Shown: one piece after another, positions 51,485-61,263 of the stretch | Position numbering within the stretch: the first letter of the stretch is position 1 | Layout of the letters: each line of letters starts with the position of its first letter | Source: Dokdonia donghaensis DSW-1 | GTDB taxonomy: Bacteria > Bacteroidota > Bacteroidia > Flavobacteriales > Flavobacteriaceae | Direction: 5' to 3' | Assembly (NCBI RefSeq): GCF_001653755.1 | Contig: NZ_CP015125.1 | Span: forward strand, 556,001-620,000 | Length of the DNA: 64,000 nucleotides | Position numbers and translations under genes: made by a program | Notes under the pieces: model-generated | What the model saw: only the letters and a program-made list of their open reading frames with translations | Database searches by the model: none | What the model was told of the DNA's origin: nothing

Positions 51485-54400
51485 TTACTCCTTTGCATCT
51501 TCTACAAAAAGGTAATCTAACTTCAAGCTATTAAACTCTTCATTAAACTTAGACACCTCTGCATCTAGCATTGTATCAAAGGCATTGAGTTGTGTATTGA
51601 TTGCTGCCGTAAGTTCATTTTTTACAGCTACGTCTTGGTCTGTAGGTCCAAAATCTCCCATACCTACAAGGCTGTTTAAATGCCCTAATTTATTAGTTAA
51701 CTTAATAGGGAAGTTAAGTGGGTCTTGACCAGAACGGTTCTTGGTCTGATAGAGTTCTTTCTCAATCTTACCAAACTCTTCCTGCATCGTTTTTGCCTTC
51801 TCACGCAGTGCTTCTGTACGTGGGTCGTCTTTATACTGGGCAGTAAATGACTTGAGTTGCTTATTGATTTTTCTAATCTTTTTGATACTCTGATGCGCTC
51901 TGTCTACAGATGTATTTACATCAGAAATAAAGTCGTGTTGCTTCTGCATATCTGCCACTGTCGCCTCTGCATTAGGATTTGCAACAATCTCAAAGGTCTC
52001 TGTTTGCACATCACCATTTACGTTAAGTGACACTTTATAATTACCAGGTACTGCTTGTGGCCCGTCAAGACTTGCCCACCATAATATCATACCATCTAGA
52101 CGCTCTGCACCGTCAATTCTAGTATTCCAAGCAAACATATTTCCGCCTTTTTTGGCTTTCAGCTTTTTCTTTGTACTACCTGTACTATATGATTGTAAGG
52201 TATCACCCGCCATACTCATATAGGTAAGGGTAACAGTATCCTTTTTCTTATCAAAATCCTTCAGGTTAAAATAAGTCATCACACCACCTGGATGATTAGT
52301 TCCAGCTGTAAGGCTCGATCTACCACCACGGCCGCCCATTCGGTACGTTTTCTTAGGTTTAAACAACTTATTTGATCCCGCTTTCGCGAAAGCGGACTGA
52401 TGCAACATTCCTAAATCATCTATAATCCAAAGGCTACGTCCCTGCGTTGCTACAATGAGGTTATCATCCTTAATCGTAAGGTCTGTAATAGGAACGATAG
52501 GCAAGTTAAGTTGGAATGATTTCCAGTTTTTACCATCGTCAAAACTGATGTACATACCCGTCTCTGTACCGGCGTATAATAACCCTTTTTGTTTTGGGTC
52601 CTCGCGCACTACGCGTGTAAAATGCTCTGCAGGTATACCACTTGTTATCTTTTTCCACGACTTACCGTAGTCTGTAGTTTTATATAAATAAGGAGCAAAA
52701 TCACCTAATTTATAACGTGTTCCAGCCACGTAGGCCGTTCCTTCTTCAAAGGCAGATGGCTCCACACTATTAATCATCATATTTTCTGGCATTCCTTTAG
52801 GGGTTACGTTTTCCCAAGATTGTCCTCCATTACGAGTTACGTGTACCAGACCATCATCACTACCTACCCATAAAAGGCCTTCCTTAAAAGGAGACTCTGC
52901 CGCTGCAAAAATGGTACAGTAGTACTCTACAGAAGTATTATCTTGTGTGATAGGTCCTCCAGAAGATTTCATTTTTTCTGGGTCGTTAGTCGTAAGATCA
53001 CCACTAATTACTTCCCAGCTTTGACCTTCATTTTCACTCACGTGTACGCTTTGTGAGAAGGTGTACAACCTGTTAGGATTATGCTTTGAAAAGATAATAG
53101 GGAAATTCCACTGGAAGCGGTATTTCATATCCTCCACACCGTGACCCATTGGGTTATCTGGCCATACAGATACGCTACGTACCGTGTTTTTCTCGTGGTT
53201 TACACGCGTTAAGAATCCGTCGTAGCTACCTCCATACACAATCTCATTATTTTCTGGATCTACAGCTATATGTGCAGACTCACCACCAGCGGTACTCTCC
53301 CAGTCATTTTCTGTAATGCTACCACCTTCTGTGCGGTGCGGGATACGTATTGTGCTATTATCTTGCTGCGCTACATAAATTCTGTACGGAAACGCATTAT
53401 CTGTAGTCACACGATAAAACTGAGCCGTAGGCTGGTTCATATAGGTACTCCAAGAGCGACCACCATCATAAGACACTTGCGCGCCACCATCGTCACCTAT
53501 AATCATACGGTTAGGATCTTCTGGAGCTATCCATAAATCGTGATGATCTCCGTGCGGTGCGTTATGTGTACTGAAGGTTTTACCTCCATCTGTAGATTTG
53601 TGGTAACGCACGTTTAATACATACACGGTATTCTCATCCTTAGTATCTGCATATAGACGTGTGTAATACCAAGCACGCTGGCGTAGCTTGCGCTCACTGT
53701 TTATTTTTTTCCAAGTCGTACCTGCGTCTGTAGAGGTGTATAAACCTCCTTGCTCTTGATTTTCTACCATTGCATACAGACGGTTACTGTTTGCTGGAGA
53801 AACAGTGATTCCCATAATCCCAAGTATACCTTCGGCAAAACCATCGTTTGTAGAAATCTCCTTCCACGTCTCACCGCTGTCTGTACTTTTCCACACGGCC
53901 GATCCTTCTCCCCCAGAACTTAAACTGTACGGAGTCCTGCGAGCATTCCACGTAGTAGCGTACAGTACACGTGGGTTGTTTGGATCTATAATTAAGTCTA
54001 CAACCCCACTATCTGCATTTGAGAAAAGTGTTTTTCTCCACGTCTTACCACCATCTGTACTTTTATAAACACCACGCTCTTGAGTTGGTTTGTAAATGTT
54101 ACCTAAAACTCCTGCATATACAATATCAGAATTAGTAGGATGGACACGTATTCTAGGTACGTGACGGCTGTTTTTAAGCCCAGATTGTATCCAGGTTTTC
54201 CCTGCATCTTCAGACTTCCAGATACCATATCCAGAAGATACGTTACCTCTTAATGTTTTCTCACCACCACCTACGTAAATCACATTTGGGTCGCTTTTTG
54301 AAACCTCAACGGCTCCTATACTTCCTCCAAAATAGCCATCTGAGATATTTTCCCATTCTTTACCACCATCTGTAGTGCGCCACACGCCACCACCAGTACT

Positions 54401-54586
54401 TCCCATATAAAATAGGTCTGGCTGTCCCGGCACTCCAGTGACGGCAGCACTTCGACCACCTCGGAAAGGGCCAATGAGTCTATATTCTAAAGCTTCGTAA
54501 GTAGAGGGGTCTGGTGTTTGTGCAAACGTATCAAAAGATAATACTGAGCACACCGCCAGTAATAGGTAGCATAATTTTGTCTTCAT
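51485..54586 (-). CDS. secreted sortilin/BNR-type beta-propeller protein
   Basis: 1033 aa with a signal peptide (about 1-22, LLLAVCSVLSFDTFAQ). Many Asp-box/BNR repeats are spread over about residues 40-730 (STDGGKTWRK, SEDAGKTWIQ, STDSGETWKE, SYDGGRSWS), as in the sortilin/VPS10 and sialidase-like propellers. The C-terminal part (about 760-1033) has a beta domain and a long helical segment (QHDFISDVNTSVDRAHQSIKK). No sorting domain or anchor is visible at the C-terminus. Often annotated as a glycosyl hydrolase, but no catalytic residues are evident. A palindrome copy encodes SAFAKAGSN between domains. Confidence 0.85.
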   Translation of the reverse strand: MKTKLCYLLLAVCSVLSFDTFAQTPDPSTYEALEYRLIGPFRGGRSAAVTGVPGQPDLFYMGSTGGGVWRTTDGGKEWENISDGYFGGSIGAVEVSKSDPNVIYVGGGEKTLRGNVSSGYGIWKSEDAGKTWIQSGLKNSRHVPRIRVHPTNSDIVYAGVLGNIYKPTQERGVYKSTDGGKTWRKTLFSNADSGVVDLIIDPNNPRVLYATTWNARRTPYSLSSGGEGSAVWKSTDSGETWKEISTNDGFAEGILGIMGITVSPANSNRLYAMVENQEQGGLYTSTDAGTTWKKINSERKLRQRAWYYTRLYADTKDENTVYVLNVRYHKSTDGGKTFSTHNAPHGDHHDLWIAPEDPNRMIIGDDGGAQVSYDGGRSWSTYMNQPTAQFYRVTTDNAFPYRIYVAQQDNSTIRIPHRTEGGSITENDWESTAGGESAHIAVDPENNEIVYGGSYDGFLTRVNHEKNTVRSVSVWPDNPMGHGVEDMKYRFQWNFPIIFSKHNPNRLYTFSQSVHVSENEGQSWEVISGDLTTNDPEKMKSSGGPITQDNTSVEYYCTIFAAAESPFKEGLLWVGSDDGLVHVTRNGGQSWENVTPKGMPENMMINSVEPSAFEEGTAYVAGTRYKLGDFAPYLYKTTDYGKSWKKITSGIPAEHFTRVVREDPKQKGLLYAGTETGMYISFDDGKNWKSFQLNLPIVPITDLTIKDDNLIVATQGRSLWIIDDLGMLHQSAFAKAGSNKLFKPKKTYRMGGRGGRSSLTAGTNHPGGVMTYFNLKDFDKKKDTVTLTYMSMAGDTLQSYSTGSTKKKLKAKKGGNMFAWNTRIDGAERLDGMILWWASLDGPQAVPGNYKVSLNVNGDVQTETFEIVANPNAEATVADMQKQHDFISDVNTSVDRAHQSIKKIRKINKQLKSFTAQYKDDPRTEALREKAKTMQEEFGKIEKELYQTKNRSGQDPLNFPIKLTNKLGHLNSLVGMGDFGPTDQDVAVKNELTAAINTQLNAFDTMLDAEVSKFNEEFNSLKLDYLFVEDAKE
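52380..52393. repeat. highly iterated palindrome GCTTTCGCGAAAGC
   Basis: Perfect copy in the sortilin-like gene, read as AFAKA. Confidence 0.9.
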
Positions 54587-54660
54587 TTGGATTGTGTTTG
54601 TTATAGCTAAGAAAATTACACAATTCTCTATGAAGTAAGAAGCAAGGATGAATTTTTAAC

Positions 54661-54674
54661 GCTTTCGCGAAAGC
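54661..54674. repeat. highly iterated palindrome GCTTTCGCGAAAGC
   Basis: Perfect intergenic copy, in the 308-bp gap that also holds hairpin repeat D. Confidence 0.9.
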
Positions 54675-54749
54675 GTATACCTTATAATCTCTATAAAATT
54701 AACGTCATTATTATCATCTTAATAACGAAGCAAATAAGACAAGTAATCC

Positions 54750-54845
54750 TCATCTCGACGAAGGAGAGATCACACTTCAATCTCAGAAAATCTATGAATA
54801 CCCAACGGCTCACGGGTGTTCGATTTCTCGACAAGCTCGAAATGA
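54750..54845 (-). repeat. hairpin repeat, copy D (inverted)
   Basis: About 96 bp; it begins TCATCTCGACGAAGGAGAG and ends CGACAAGCTCGAAATGA. Read on the minus strand it starts TCATTTCGAGCTTGTCGAG like copies A-C. No GIY-YIG gene lies near this copy. The rest of the 54587-54894 gap holds the palindrome at 54661, a decayed copy at about 54871, and nothing else I can see. Confidence 0.75.
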
Positions 54846-54894
54846 AAGAGATACGTTTTGGAGTGCTTCACTTTTTCGCGAAAGCGCAGAAATA

Positions 54895-56277
54895 TTACTC
54901 TTCTATTACCACAAGATTATTTTTTACATCACGCCTTAAAAAATAGCCTGTTACCACGGTAGAAAGCACATCTGCAATAGGAAATGCAATCCATACTCCC
55001 CAAACACCAAAAAAGTTAGGTAATATGAGTATAAGCGGGATTAAGAAGAAGCCTTGTTTCGTAAGGCTGAGCAGTAAAGCTGGTATCGCTTTACCTATGG
55101 CTTGAAAATACACAGCTCCTATTAACTGTATTACAATTACAGGCGTCGCGGCAAAGACAGTGCGTAGTGCATTAGGGGTGCGTTCCATCAACACTTTATT
55201 ATCTGCTACCGCCTGGGCTTGTGCATTACTATCGCTTATAAACCAAGACACAAAAAAATCTGGTACCGTCATAATGATTATAAAAATAGCTAGTGCAAGA
55301 CCGCCTGCATAGAGAATGGAAGTCTTAATGGTTTCTCGCACGCGCGCATATTGGTTTGCTCCATAATTATAACTAGCGATAGGCATAAATCCTTGTGTGA
55401 CCCCTATCACGGGAAACAATGCAAACATTAACATCCTGCTTATAATCCCGTAACTAGCGACGTCTAGGGCGTCACCATAATTGATAAGTACATTGTTAAG
55501 TAATATAGTGAGCACAGAAATTACTCCTTGTCTTGCAAGTGTTACAGAGCTCAAACCAGAAATTTCTGAAACAATTTTTCTTGTAAGCACAAGGCATTTA
55601 GGTACAATTCTGAGTTCGCTCTTGAATATGAAAAACCACACAATAAAAGCAAAACACACCGCATAACTCGCAAATGTTGCCCAGGCAGCGCCTTCCATCC
55701 CATACCCTAGTACATTAATAAGGAGGTAATCCATCCCTATATTACCTATGGCTGGGAGAATCATCGCATACATCGCAAACTTGGGTTTACCCTCTGCTCG
55801 TATCACGTTGTTACCCATCATACACATTGCAAGCATTACAATACCGTAAAGTACAATGCGGTAATAGGTGAGCGCCATATCTTTAAAAGAATCATCTGCT
55901 CCAAAAAACTCGATGAGCGTATTTTGAAAAACGAGTCCTAGAATTGCTAGTAATCCAGATACTAAAAATGTGAGTGTTATTTGATTACCAAAAACTCGAA
56001 GCGCCTTATCATCATCACCAGAACCTAAGGCTCTAGACAGTACAGAACTGCCACCTATACCTACGGCAAGGCCTATAGCTGCTATAAAAAAGGTTACGGG
56101 TATAACTACTGTAATGGCACTAATGGCAAGAGGACCTATCCATCTTCCTACAAAGATGGTGTCTACAATCATATTAAGTGACATTACAAGGATTCCTATA
56201 GACGCAGGAACGGCTTGCTGTACGAGCAACTTTGATATGGGTTGTGTGCCTAGGGTTGTAGATCTTTTAGTGCTCAA
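54895..56277 (-). CDS. MATE family efflux transporter
   Basis: 460 aa with twelve hydrophobic segments. It begins QPISKLLVQQAVPASIGILV and has the MATE pattern GRWIGPLAISAITVVIPV and SSVLSRALGSGDD in the first half and GVTQGFMPIASYNYGANQYAR in the second. MATE pumps export drugs or metabolites with Na+ or H+. The substrate is not predictable. A hairpin repeat and palindromes lie downstream. Confidence 0.93.
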   Translation of the reverse strand: MSTKRSTTLGTQPISKLLVQQAVPASIGILVMSLNMIVDTIFVGRWIGPLAISAITVVIPVTFFIAAIGLAVGIGGSSVLSRALGSGDDDKALRVFGNQITLTFLVSGLLAILGLVFQNTLIEFFGADDSFKDMALTYYRIVLYGIVMLAMCMMGNNVIRAEGKPKFAMYAMILPAIGNIGMDYLLINVLGYGMEGAAWATFASYAVCFAFIVWFFIFKSELRIVPKCLVLTRKIVSEISGLSSVTLARQGVISVLTILLNNVLINYGDALDVASYGIISRMLMFALFPVIGVTQGFMPIASYNYGANQYARVRETIKTSILYAGGLALAIFIIIMTVPDFFVSWFISDSNAQAQAVADNKVLMERTPNALRTVFAATPVIVIQLIGAVYFQAIGKAIPALLLSLTKQGFFLIPLILILPNFFGVWGVWIAFPIADVLSTVVTGYFLRRDVKNNLVVIEE

Positions 56278-56352
56278 AATATGTATATACTCTATTTTAT
56301 AAAGTGATTAAATGTTATCAAAGTTTTAACGTAAGCTAGGTAATGAATTTTT

Positions 56353-56360
56353 TACTTTTG
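56353..56360 (+). promoter_or_regulatory. candidate -7 element for the 140-aa gene
   Basis: TACTTTTG fits TAnnTTTG and is 56 bp before the ATG. Confidence 0.4.
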
Positions 56361-56415
56361 ACAAATACAAAATGCTGTATTACAGTAAATTAAAGCCTCC
56401 CAAACTTATCGCCAA

Positions 56416-56838
56416 ATGAGCAATTTAATTCAAGTCAAAAATCTTCCTTTTGCAACTATTGAGTTTTATAAAACTTTTATAATATGCAAAATGAAAGAAG
56501 GAATCGTATTAGATATTAAAAAAACTATAGACCTTCACGAGCACTCTCGCTCATTTTACAACGGGCTTAAGTACGGTTTCATCTTTGACAGAACAGTAGA
56601 TTTTACAATAGACCCCATAGTCTATATGAAATGCCCCTACTATCCAGACATTAATGCTTTACATATTGTAGCAGACAAAATAACTACAAAAAAAGTAATT
56701 CATTTTGAGCAAAATTTTACAAAGTACCCTATCAAACTATTTAAAACACTTGATAATGCCATAACGGCTATAAAAGAGGTTGAGTTTGGTGCAAAATCAA
56801 CTTATATAGAATCAGGAGCATCTTCGGCCATTAAATAG
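56416..56838 (+). CDS. hypothetical protein, 140 aa
   Basis: Soluble 140 aa protein without signal or membrane segments. A beta-alpha pattern can be seen (ATIEFYKTFIICKMKEGIVL, KKTIDLHEHSRSFYNGLKYG, VDFTIDPIVY, LKTLDNAITAIKEVEF), like small STAS-like proteins of Bacteroidota. The resemblance is in shape only. It is divergent from the MATE gene and convergent with hemH. Family not recognised. Confidence 0.65.
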   Translation: MSNLIQVKNLPFATIEFYKTFIICKMKEGIVLDIKKTIDLHEHSRSFYNGLKYGFIFDRTVDFTIDPIVYMKCPYYPDINALHIVADKITTKKVIHFEQNFTKYPIKLFKTLDNAITAIKEVEFGAKSTYIESGASSAIK

Positions 56839-56852
56839 AATTAGACTGATCA

Positions 56853-57893
56853 CTAAGCAATAGCCTTACCAGTCTCTACAAGCGCCCATTCATTTATCCA
56901 CCCTGCAACGACACCTGCCCAGTCATCACGATCATTTATACAAGGAATGGTATGGAAGTCCCTTCCTCCAGCCTCGTGAAAGATTTCTTCACCCTCCATC
57001 GCAATTTCTTCTAGCGTCTCAAGACAGTCTGATACAAATGCTGGTGTTGCAATTGCCATTTTCTTAAATCCTTCTTTACCCATACGTTCTATTGTACGGT
57101 CTGTATACGGCTGTAACCACGGGTCAAAACCTAAACGTGACTGAAAGGATGTAGAGTATGTAAGTGGCTCCATACCTAAATATTCACCTACTAGTCTTGT
57201 GGTCTCATAACACTGGTGACGATAGCAAAACTCGTGCGCCTTAGATTGTGACATACAGCAAGAACCATCTAGTTTACAGTGCATACTCGTCACATCACTC
57301 TTACGTATGTGCCTTTCTGGTACACCGTGATAAGAAAATAACAGATGTTCATAATCTACACCTTTGAGGCTATCTGCAATAGAGTCTCCTAGCACCTTGA
57401 TATACTCTGGCTTGTTGTAAAATGGTTTTACATCTGTAATCTTCATCTTAGGAAAAAACTCAGCACGTATCTCTTCGGCTAGTACTAAGATGGTTTCTGT
57501 AGTTGCCATTGCATACTGAGGATATAATGGTAATAGCATTACATCATCAATCCCTTGATCGTGTAATTTTTGAAGTCCTTCTTTTATAGAAGGTGTACCA
57601 TATCGCATTGCGATTTCTACAGGGAGTTTTGTGTGGCTTTGCACTTTTTTCTGCAAGCGTTCTGTAAGAACAATTAACGGTGATCCTTCATCCCACCATA
57701 TCTTACTATAGGCCTCTGCACTCTTTTTAGGGCGTGTGTTTAAAATGATACCTTTTACTAGCAATGCTCTTGCGGCATAAGGAACATCTATTACGCGCTC
57801 GTCCATTAAGAACTCGCCTAGGTATTTTTTTACGTCTTTTGGATCTGTACTATCTGGTGATCCCAGATTGACCATTAAAACTCCTTTGTTCAT
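56853..57893 (-). CDS. hemH: ferrochelatase
   Basis: Inserts Fe2+ into protoporphyrin IX, the last step of heme b synthesis. 346 aa from Met 57893 (MNKGVLMVNLGSPDS). The upstream Met at 57917 overlaps a promoter-like element and is rejected. The signature LLFSYHGVPERHIRKSD carries the catalytic His, and CYRHQCYETTRLV and FVSDCLETLEEIAMEGEE the late Glu residues. It lies beside an AraC regulator gene and the divergent hemA-hemC-hemD unit. Confidence 0.95.
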   Translation of the reverse strand: MNKGVLMVNLGSPDSTDPKDVKKYLGEFLMDERVIDVPYAARALLVKGIILNTRPKKSAEAYSKIWWDEGSPLIVLTERLQKKVQSHTKLPVEIAMRYGTPSIKEGLQKLHDQGIDDVMLLPLYPQYAMATTETILVLAEEIRAEFFPKMKITDVKPFYNKPEYIKVLGDSIADSLKGVDYEHLLFSYHGVPERHIRKSDVTSMHCKLDGSCCMSQSKAHEFCYRHQCYETTRLVGEYLGMEPLTYSTSFQSRLGFDPWLQPYTDRTIERMGKEGFKKMAIATPAFVSDCLETLEEIAMEGEEIFHEAGGRDFHTIPCINDRDDWAGVVAGWINEWALVETGKAIA

Positions 57894-57914
57894 TTGTTGG
57901 CAATTTTTCTTTAA

Positions 57915-57922
57915 CAAAAATA
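57915..57922 (-). promoter_or_regulatory. candidate -7 element of hemH
   Basis: On the minus strand TATTTTTG, fitting TAnnTTTG, 22 bp before the chosen hemH start. Confidence 0.45.
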
Positions 57923-57988
57923 AGGCTTAACCTTCTTTTAAATGTTATGATTGTTATAAGACTTTGTGATAATGGTATTAGTTTTTAC

Positions 57989-58002
57989 GCTTTCGCGAAA
58001 GC
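57989..58002. repeat. highly iterated palindrome GCTTTCGCGAAAGC
   Basis: Perfect copy between hemH and the AraC gene, inside the 20-mer TACGC...GCGTA. Confidence 0.9.
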
Positions 58003-58006
58003 GTAC

Positions 58007-58897
58007 CTACCCCAAGCTCATTAAATACTTTTTTGGAGTGGTACCAAATTTCTTTTTAAAAGCAGCTATAAAGTGACTCGCTGTGCTATAACCTACTTTA
58101 AGACCTACCTCATTTACATTATGGGATCCCGTCTCTAGCAACTGGCGTGCGACTTCCATCTTATAGTCAAATAAGAAACTAAACACAGAGTCACCATAAA
58201 TCTGTTTAAAGCCTTCTTTTAATTTACTTAGTGAGAGACCTATCTCATCTGACAATTCGCTTAGTGTTGGTGGTGCATCCATTCTTGCAATGATTATTTG
58301 CTTAGCACGCTTTATTTTTTGCACATTATCCTCATCTACTAGAAAAGGGCACTGTTCTATATCTACATCTGCCGGTCTATTAAAGTAGAGGCTTAATAGC
58401 TCGTAACTTTTTCCCTTAAAATACAATTGCATAATAGAAGGGTGCAAGCTGTAATTCATTAACTGGTTAAGTACAATCGCCATACTAGGTGAGATGCTGC
58501 CGTCCTTGTAGTACTTTCTATCTTTATTTTCATCACTTAAGAAGTGCATAAAATTTGCCTCGCTTGAAAATAGGCTATGAAATTTCTTGATAGAGATAAT
58601 GACACTCACAAGCCAGGTCTCTGGGGCGAGTTCAAGATTCATAGGTAAATCACGCTGCGGATTATACAGCAACAGCGAGTTCTCATCTGTAATAGAAAGT
58701 TGATAGGCTCCATTATTAAAATTAAACATCGCAGAGCCCTTGATACAAAAATGAAACTGTATAAAGCTACTATCTACTTCTCGCTCCACTTGCCTCACAT
58801 TAGCATCATTGTTATCAAAACGTAAGACATAAAAACCGTCTTCTATTTTAATCTCTTGAAGCAAACCTTGAGCGTTACTTTTTATATTTAATTCCAT
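58007..58897 (-). CDS. AraC family regulator next to heme genes
   Basis: 296 aa from Met 58897; the longer start adds ten Lys/Asn-rich residues. The N-terminal cupin-like part (about 1-180) is followed by two HTH motifs of the AraC DNA-binding domain (about 200-295; PTLSELSDEIGLSLSKLKEG and VGYSTASHFIAAFKKKFGTTPKKY). It is divergent from hemA with about 217 bp between starts, and lies 113 bp upstream of hemH on hemH's strand. Heme or porphyrin control is a reasonable guess from position only. Confidence 0.88.
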   Translation of the reverse strand: MELNIKSNAQGLLQEIKIEDGFYVLRFDNNDANVRQVEREVDSSFIQFHFCIKGSAMFNFNNGAYQLSITDENSLLLYNPQRDLPMNLELAPETWLVSVIISIKKFHSLFSSEANFMHFLSDENKDRKYYKDGSISPSMAIVLNQLMNYSLHPSIMQLYFKGKSYELLSLYFNRPADVDIEQCPFLVDEDNVQKIKRAKQIIIARMDAPPTLSELSDEIGLSLSKLKEGFKQIYGDSVFSFLFDYKMEVARQLLETGSHNVNEVGLKVGYSTASHFIAAFKKKFGTTPKKYLMSLG

Positions 58898-59068
58898 TTT
58901 ATTATTCTCTTTTTTATTTAGAATCACTCTAAATTAAGACAGGCATATTCCTTTGCTACTAGCAGTCATAGCGATAGCTTACACAAATTTACGATTTATT
59001 ACAGTCTTGATAAACCGCTCTCGACACAAATGATTCTTCTAGCGTTATTTTTTAAGGATAGTGACCTT

Positions 59069-59076
59069 TATTTTTG
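59069..59076 (+). promoter_or_regulatory. candidate -7 element of the hemACD unit
   Basis: TATTTTTG fits TAnnTTTG. A start of transcription about 7 bp later would exclude the GTG at 59061 and favours the TTG at 59115 as hemA start. Confidence 0.45.
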
Positions 59077-59114
59077 CACTCCCTCATATTTGGGATACAA
59101 ATAGAATTATACTT

Positions 59115-60356
59115 TTGAAGAGAGAGCAACAGTTTTATGCCATAGGTCTGAGTTACAAAAAAGCAGACGCGACCACGCGTGGGCATTTTGCAATATCAGA
59201 AACAGCACAAGCCGCCATACTTAATGGCGCTCGCGATGAAGGCGTTACGGCTCTTACCGTAATATCTACTTGTAACCGTACCGAGTTATACGGGTTTGCA
59301 CCAGACGCGATTACACTAGTAAAAATTTTATGCGAGCATACGCACGGAACTATAGAAGAGTTTCTAGACGTAGCCTACTTGCACAAGGGAGATGAAGCCA
59401 TTGCTCACCTATTTAAAGTAGGTACTGGTCTTGATAGCCAGATACTAGGCGATTTTGAAATTATAGGTCAGCTTAAGATAGGTTTTAAGCGCTCTAAAAA
59501 ACTGCAACTTATTAATCCTTTTATGGAGCGATTAGTAAACGCCGTTATACAAGCCAGTAAGCGCATTAAAAATGAGACCGAGATATCAAGTGGTGCAACT
59601 TCGGTGAGTTTTGCAGCGGTGCAATATATAATGGCACGCGTGCCTTATATGTCAGAAAAAAATATTCTTCTTTTTGGTACTGGTAAAATAGGTCGCAACA
59701 CTTGTGAAAATTTAGTGAAGCACACTAAAAATGAGCACATTACACTCATTAATAGAACTAAAGAAAAGGCAGATAAAATTGCTGGTAAATTTAACTTACT
59801 AGTAAAAGAGTATGCCCAGATAGAAAGTGAGATTGCACAAACAGATGTACTCGTTGTAGCCACAGGAGCTCAAAAACCTACGGTAAGCAAAGAGATTATC
59901 CATTCTAAAAAGCCGCTTCTTATACTAGATTTATCGATACCTAAAAACGTATCTAATGATGTAGAAGAGCTAGAGAATGTCACACTCATACATCTAGATC
60001 AATTATCAAAAATGACAGATGCCACACTTAAGCGTCGTCAAGGATATATCCCACAGGCAGAAGCCATCATAAAGGAAATTACAGATGAGTTTAACGCTTG
60101 GTTACAAACCAGAAAGTTTGCTCCTACCGTAAAGGCTCTCAAGGCAAGACTTAAAGAAGTACAAGCTGCAGAGCTAGAAAATGTACGCAAGAAAACTCCA
60201 GATTTTAGCGAGGCGACGGCAACAGCTATGAGTGATAAAATCATTCAGAAAATCACAAACCAGGTAGCACATCACCTGCGTCACGCAAATGGAGAAACCG
60301 AAGAAAGCATTGCCTTAATTTCCACTATTTTCCAACTAGATCAACATAATGTCTAA
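59115..60356 (+). CDS. hemA: glutamyl-tRNA reductase
   Basis: First committed step of C5-pathway porphyrin synthesis: NADPH-dependent reduction of glutamyl-tRNA to glutamate semialdehyde. 413 aa from TTG 59115 (MKREQQFYAIGLSYKKADAT); the GTG at 59061 is less likely because of the promoter-like element. Catalytic Cys in VISTCNRTELYG, SQILGDFEIIGQLK, NADPH site NILLFGTGKIGRNTCEN, and a C-terminal dimerisation helix region (about 320-413). It overlaps hemC by 8 bp. hemL and hemB are not in the window. Confidence 0.94.
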   Translation: MKREQQFYAIGLSYKKADATTRGHFAISETAQAAILNGARDEGVTALTVISTCNRTELYGFAPDAITLVKILCEHTHGTIEEFLDVAYLHKGDEAIAHLFKVGTGLDSQILGDFEIIGQLKIGFKRSKKLQLINPFMERLVNAVIQASKRIKNETEISSGATSVSFAAVQYIMARVPYMSEKNILLFGTGKIGRNTCENLVKHTKNEHITLINRTKEKADKIAGKFNLLVKEYAQIESEIAQTDVLVVATGAQKPTVSKEIIHSKKPLLILDLSIPKNVSNDVEELENVTLIHLDQLSKMTDATLKRRQGYIPQAEAIIKEITDEFNAWLQTRKFAPTVKALKARLKEVQAAELENVRKKTPDFSEATATAMSDKIIQKITNQVAHHLRHANGETEESIALISTIFQLDQHNV

Positions 60357-61263
60357 AACGATACGAATAGGTACTCGAGACAGTGAGCTCGCTCTCTGGC
60401 AGGCAAAAACAGTTCAAAAACAACTAGAAGATCACGGCTATACCACAGAGCTCGTACCTGTAAAATCTACAGGAGACCTCATACTTGACAAGCCGTTATA
60501 TGAACTAGGTATCACCGGTATTTTTACAAAAACACTAGACGTGGCAATGCTCAATGGTACTGTAGATATTGCCGTGCATAGTATGAAAGACGTCCCTACG
60601 GCATTACCTATAGGGATTGTGCAAGCTGCAGTATTACCTAGAGCAGAGACCGAAGATATTTTAGTGCACAAAGGCGCGCCAGATTATAAGCAAGCCTGCA
60701 CCATCGCCACAGGTAGTTTAAGAAGGCAAGCCCAGTGGCTCAATCGCTACCCTAACCACAAAACCACAGATATACGTGGTAATGTAAACACACGCTTACA
60801 AAAGCTAGAAGAAAGTGACTGGACGGGCGCCATTTTTGCAAAGGCAGGCCTTAAACGCATCAATGTACTTCCAGAAAATTATGAAGTACTTGACTGGATG
60901 ATTCCTGCGCCGGCACAAGGAGCTATGCTCGTAGTAGCAATGGAAGAAGATGCATTTTCTAAGGAAGCTTGTGCAAAGCTTAACGATCGCACAACAGCAT
61001 TATGCACACATATAGAACGTGAGTTTTTACGCACGCTAGAAGGCGGTTGTACCGCACCCATAGGTGCACTGGCACAAGAAATAGATGGAGCCATACGTTT
61101 TAAGGGAGTCCTTTTTTCACTAGACGGCGCGACAAAGATTGAAGTTGAGCAAGTAGTCTCAACAGAAAATGCACTAGGTTTTGGTACAGACTGTGCGCTA
61201 GAGGTTCTTGATAATGGTGGTAGAGCATTAATGAAGGAAATCAAGAGTAGCTTGAAAAAATGA
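60349..61263 (+). CDS. hemC: porphobilinogen deaminase
   Basis: Joins four porphobilinogens to hydroxymethylbilane. 304 aa. It starts IRIGTRDSELALWQAKTVQ, with VHSMKDVPT, TGSLRRQAQWL and REFLRTLEGGCTAPIGA, whose Cys carries the dipyrromethane cofactor. The length fits the family. It overlaps hemA by 8 bp and hemD by 4 bp. Confidence 0.96.
   Translation: MSKTIRIGTRDSELALWQAKTVQKQLEDHGYTTELVPVKSTGDLILDKPLYELGITGIFTKTLDVAMLNGTVDIAVHSMKDVPTALPIGIVQAAVLPRAETEDILVHKGAPDYKQACTIATGSLRRQAQWLNRYPNHKTTDIRGNVNTRLQKLEESDWTGAIFAKAGLKRINVLPENYEVLDWMIPAPAQGAMLVVAMEEDAFSKEACAKLNDRTTALCTHIEREFLRTLEGGCTAPIGALAQEIDGAIRFKGVLFSLDGATKIEVEQVVSTENALGFGTDCALEVLDNGGRALMKEIKSSLKK

Noticed and set aside
59061..59114. 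GTG start of hemA at 59061
   Set aside because: It precedes a TAnnTTTG promoter-like element at 59069-59076 and adds residues not seen in the family.
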